From Plumapathes pennacea (lineage: Eukaryota; Cnidaria; Anthozoa; Antipatharia; Myriopathidae), in contig OZ038469.1 of NCBI GenBank assembly GCA_964036295.1, positions 4,356,067-4,420,066 on the forward strand: DNA of 64,000 bases. The letters run 5' to 3'. Positions 60,949 to 64,000 of this stretch are shown here, piece after piece. A program made the position numbers and the translations under genes. The notes beneath the pieces are model-generated. The model ran no database searches, was not told the DNA's origin, and saw nothing but the letters and a program-made list of their open reading frames with translations. Position 1 is the first letter of the stretch. Every line of letters starts with the position of its first letter.

Positions 60949-61568
60949 TTCCGGTCAGTATAAGAGACTGCGGACTGTAGACTGCGGACTGCAGACTGCG
61001 GACTGCCGATTCGGTATAAAACGCAGGCTGGGCATAAAATGAAGACTGCAGACTGCAGACTCGGTATGAAATGCTTAGTATAACCTTCCGTGTGTCACTC
61101 CCCAGGTGACCTCCTTTCAATCAGTCCCAGATGTGCGCAACATGAATTCCAATTTTTTATACTTTCTGTTCACGGATCTTCCGATTGTTATTTTCAAGTA
61201 TCGATTGAACCGCCTTTTACCAAACGCTTCTCGATCAGTAGTGATCAAAAGAGGCCTGCGGCTGAAACCTGCCAAATCAATTTCGGTAATTGGAACGGCT
61301 GTCAAAAGTCGGAAACGCAATCTAGAAGGTCTGGCTTTTGCAAGGAACTTCAGCATTTGTTTCAGTATTTTTATTTTTATTTACTTAGTTTGCACATCCG
61401 CTCATTTGAGTATTTTACGAGTTTTTATTCTCAGTCTGCATTTCATACCGAGTCTGCAGTCTGCATTTTATGCCCAGTATCGTTTTATACCGAATCTGCA
61501 GTCGGTAGTCTGCAGTCTGCAGTCTGCAGTCCGCAGTCTACGCTTTACACTGACCGGTTTTCGGTCGG
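60949..61568. repeat. Foldback element with CTGCAGACTGCGGACT-rich arms upstream of p31comet
   Basis: The left arm (about 60,949-61,075) and right arm (about 61,435-61,568) are inverted copies that include TCCGGTCAGT, tandem GACTGCAGACTGCGGACTG units, ATTCGGTATAAAAC and CTGGGCATAAAATG. The 360-bp centre has only a non-credible ORF. The right arm ends 80 bp before the p31comet start, so it may contribute to the promoter or 5' UTR. Confidence 0.75.
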
Positions 61569-61647
61569 GGAAGTTCGGTGTTTTATCGGTGGCAATCGGG
61601 CCTTCGTCGAGAATACATCGGGATTATATAGTCATGCAAAAAGTGTC

Positions 61648-62340
61648 ATGGCAGCAGAAGTGGAGGTTGTGTACCCTGGATCTGCAAACAGTGCATTACA
61701 TGGTAAGCTGTTTATCGAGTGCATCAAGTTTCTCCTGTATGAGCGCCAACAGCTACCGGTGCCATTCCACGACCTAAAACGACTGATCACAGAGCAACCG
61801 ACGGAAAGAGCAAAGATGTCCGCCGGCAGCAAAAAGGCGAATCAAGCCTTCTCCGATCTTGTAGCGCTCTTCGGTGAACTTGACAAGTTGTTTTTATCAG
61901 CAAAAGTTACAGAGGCGGTCATAGCATTCGGATCAACTGCTGTCAGCGCCAAAGAAAGCTATCTGATGGAATTTCCGGAATCGAATGCCTTCGGCACGGA
62001 GTGTTCACCGAACTTTAGTCGAATGTGCGACACTTCTTGCCGGAAACTTATTAGGTGCCTTGTAACTGACCACAATCTGAGAATGTTCAAGGACATAACA
62101 CCAACGTCGATGTTGGTATTTGTTCGAGTGAATCGGAGCGACACAGTGGAATGGTTTCGTCCGAAGAATGCTTTCAAGTTGCCGAGCAAAGGCGAGCACT
62201 GCAAGATAAGTGTGAGAACACTGAAACAGGAGTCGCTAAAAGAGACGAGTTCTGCTGTGAATTGTGATGGACAAGATGAATGTATGTGGTTTCAGGCGCC
62301 CCTGACCATACGGGGCTACAAGGAAAAGACTAGGGAATGA
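61648..62340 (+). CDS. MAD2L1BP: MAD2L1-binding protein (p31comet), intronless, 230 aa
   Basis: p31comet is a HORMA-fold adaptor that binds closed MAD2 and, with TRIP13, takes apart the mitotic checkpoint complex. The ORF from ATG 61,648 (MAAEVEVVYPGS) contains family blocks FLLYERQQLPVPFHDLKRLI, a KANQAFSDLVALFGELDKLF helix, VEWFRPKNAFKLPSKG and the C-terminal MWFQAPLTIRGYKE. The frame is open further upstream, but that part runs through the foldback repeat and does not resemble the family, so the 61,648 start is preferred (purine at -3 is lacking but G at +4 is present). The length suits the family. No intron interrupts it, unlike typical vertebrate orthologues, so it may be a retrocopy or a natural single-exon gene. 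Confidence 0.9.
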   Translation: MAAEVEVVYPGSANSALHGKLFIECIKFLLYERQQLPVPFHDLKRLITEQPTERAKMSAGSKKANQAFSDLVALFGELDKLFLSAKVTEAVIAFGSTAVSAKESYLMEFPESNAFGTECSPNFSRMCDTSCRKLIRCLVTDHNLRMFKDITPTSMLVFVRVNRSDTVEWFRPKNAFKLPSKGEHCKISVRTLKQESLKETSSAVNCDGQDECMWFQAPLTIRGYKEKTRE

Positions 62341-62485
62341 TCAATGGACAACAATGCTTGATCTAAAAATGTATGGGGTTTAATGGGTCATTTCATTATT
62401 TTTTAAAAAATTACCTGCCGGATTCGAGATTTCACATTACTATATTTGTCCCTGTTGGAATATTGTCCTCTAAGGTTAAGTTGAG

Positions 62486-62531
62486 GGGGGGGGGGGGGGG
62501 AGGGGAGGGGAGGGGGGGAGGGGAGGGGGTT
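62486..62531. repeat. G-rich run downstream of p31comet
   Basis: Poly-G followed by GGGGAGGGGAGGGGAGGGGG-like sequence on the plus strand. It is potentially quadruplex-forming. A further G run is at 63,162-63,178. Confidence 0.8.
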
Positions 62532-62886
62532 GTTGATGACTGTTACTATGAGTATCAGAGGCTGTGAAGTGAGATTTTCAACTGCAATTTCCAGAGATAC
62601 AGGACTGTATTTTTCATTCTTCATATATATGAGACCTGAGTGGCATATTTTCCATATCCTCACTAGTGATTATATCGATTGTATCATTTCCCATTTTTGC
62701 ATGGTTGTTTGTGCTTTTTCTCCTAAACTCTCATGTCTATATCATGAAAAGACAATTACACGGTCGCTTGAAGATATAGATTATATTTTCTCGTAGTAAA
62801 AACAATATTTTTACTTACTCGAGCAAAGCTCATCCGAAAATAAAATTCATATCTTTGCACCGGCATGTAATATCCTTTATTTATTA

Positions 62887-63052
62887 TATAGAAATGAGTG
62901 TTACTGGAAAATAGACCACATTTCTTGCTTTTATGTCATCGATATCCTCATTAGTGAGGATATGAAATATGTGCCACTCAAGTCCCAAATGTAGTTTTTG
63001 TATGAATTTTTTACGAATGATCTATTTTCCAGTACAACACTCGTGTCTATAT
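62887..63052. repeat. Palindromic MITE
   Basis: Arms GAGTGTTACTGGAAAATAGA and TCTATTTTCCAGTACAACAC with outer TATAGA/TCTATA. The inner part contains ATCCTCATTAGTGAGGAT. A related ATCCTCACTAGTGAT is at about 62,657. Confidence 0.65.
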
Positions 63053-63648
63053 GATAAATTGGTTAAAGTTGTTTTCAGTTCCCAGTTTGCTTATTTCAAA
63101 AATCACAACCCAGGGTAACAAACAGTTAGATTGGGTGTGTTAATGTACTGTGTAGCCCCTGGGGGGGGGGGGGGGGGAATTTATTGTCACATCTATAATC
63201 TTAGCTCAAGTTTTTTGCTGGTGATGCTGTAATGCTCATTTTTAATACATTTTACATGGATTCCTGACTGATTTTATTTTTAGCTCTTGGCCTGTTTAAC
63301 CCAGGTTGATTGTGATTTATCATGATTTTAATTTTTGAGCCCTCTTCTGGGCATGTGAAAGTGAGTAAGCACCTGATGACAAATTCAAATACTTTTGGCA
63401 TGATCAGGCAAAATTTGTTTGGTGTACCTGATTTTTTACTTAGATTTGCTGGATCTCACCTACAGAACATTGACAATTTTCTATTGGAGCTTTTTCTTTT
63501 TCTTTTTGTATTTCTTGAGCTTAACAAGATAGGTCAAATATAGTACTCAGATAGGTCTGGGAACTAGTTTCAGACTGAAAAAACTAGTGTTCATTTTTGT
63601 AAGGGTTGTTTGTAGAATTTTAAGATTCAATCTCGCCCGACTAATAGA

Positions 63649-63971
<323 letters not shown>

Positions 63972-64000
63972 TAACACATTCAATGAGGAAGGCCAAAATG

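Noticed and set aside
61090..61647. N-terminal extension of the p31comet frame
   Set aside because: It runs through the foldback repeat, has no family similarity, and the MAAEVEVV start fits the protein's usual length.

Overview
The window is animal nuclear DNA, most likely from an anthozoan cnidarian such as a stony coral. The genes are spliced with GT-AG introns and the intergenic DNA is crowded with short palindromic transposons. The proteins (COG2, p31comet, a CmcI-type methyltransferase, a DUF6589-type transposase) suit a cnidarian, but the species cannot be fixed from the window. LAYOUT: positions 1-13,296 (copy A) and about 25,529-59,090 (copy B) are two tandem copies of one segment in the same orientation. 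Each carries, on the minus strand, the COG2 gene (Golgi tether subunit) preceded by a four-exon CmcI/cephalosporin-hydroxylase-like methyltransferase gene, with a tRNA-Met inside a COG2 intron. The copies differ mainly by insertions and deletions. Copy B is longer because of (1) an intact-looking BEL/Pao LTR retrotransposon with identical LTRs inside COG2 exon 8, (2) a 7.6-kb two-gene DNA transposon (spliced DUF6589-type transposase on +, RecQ-like helicase on -) in COG2 intron 1, (3) a 457-bp TTAA MITE beside it, and (4) a perfect 2.33-kb (GGT)n tract in COG2 intron 6. Copy A lacks about 3.7 kb that holds methyltransferase exon 1, and its exon 2 has a 23-bp deletion plus an in-frame stop, so only copy B encodes a full 264-aa methyltransferase. 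Conversely COG2 looks intact over exons 1-13 in copy A (its 3' end lies left of the window), while copy B is broken by the retrotransposon. BETWEEN THE COPIES (13,297-25,528): a fumarase C-terminal fragment at the junction, a long stretch without recognisable genes, one unassigned 147-aa ORF, the last two COG2 exons (23,147-24,513) and a plus-strand tRNA-Met. RIGHT OF COPY B: a broken or unusual cnidarian gene on the minus strand (58,977-60,004), a foldback repeat, and an intronless p31comet (MAD2L1BP) gene on + (61,648-62,340), then AAT repeats. HOW IT FITS TOGETHER: duplication of the COG2-methyltransferase block was followed by complementary decay, one copy keeping one gene and the other copy the other. 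An alternative is that the two copies are unmerged haplotypes placed in tandem by the assembler. Long-read spanning and depth would tell these apart.
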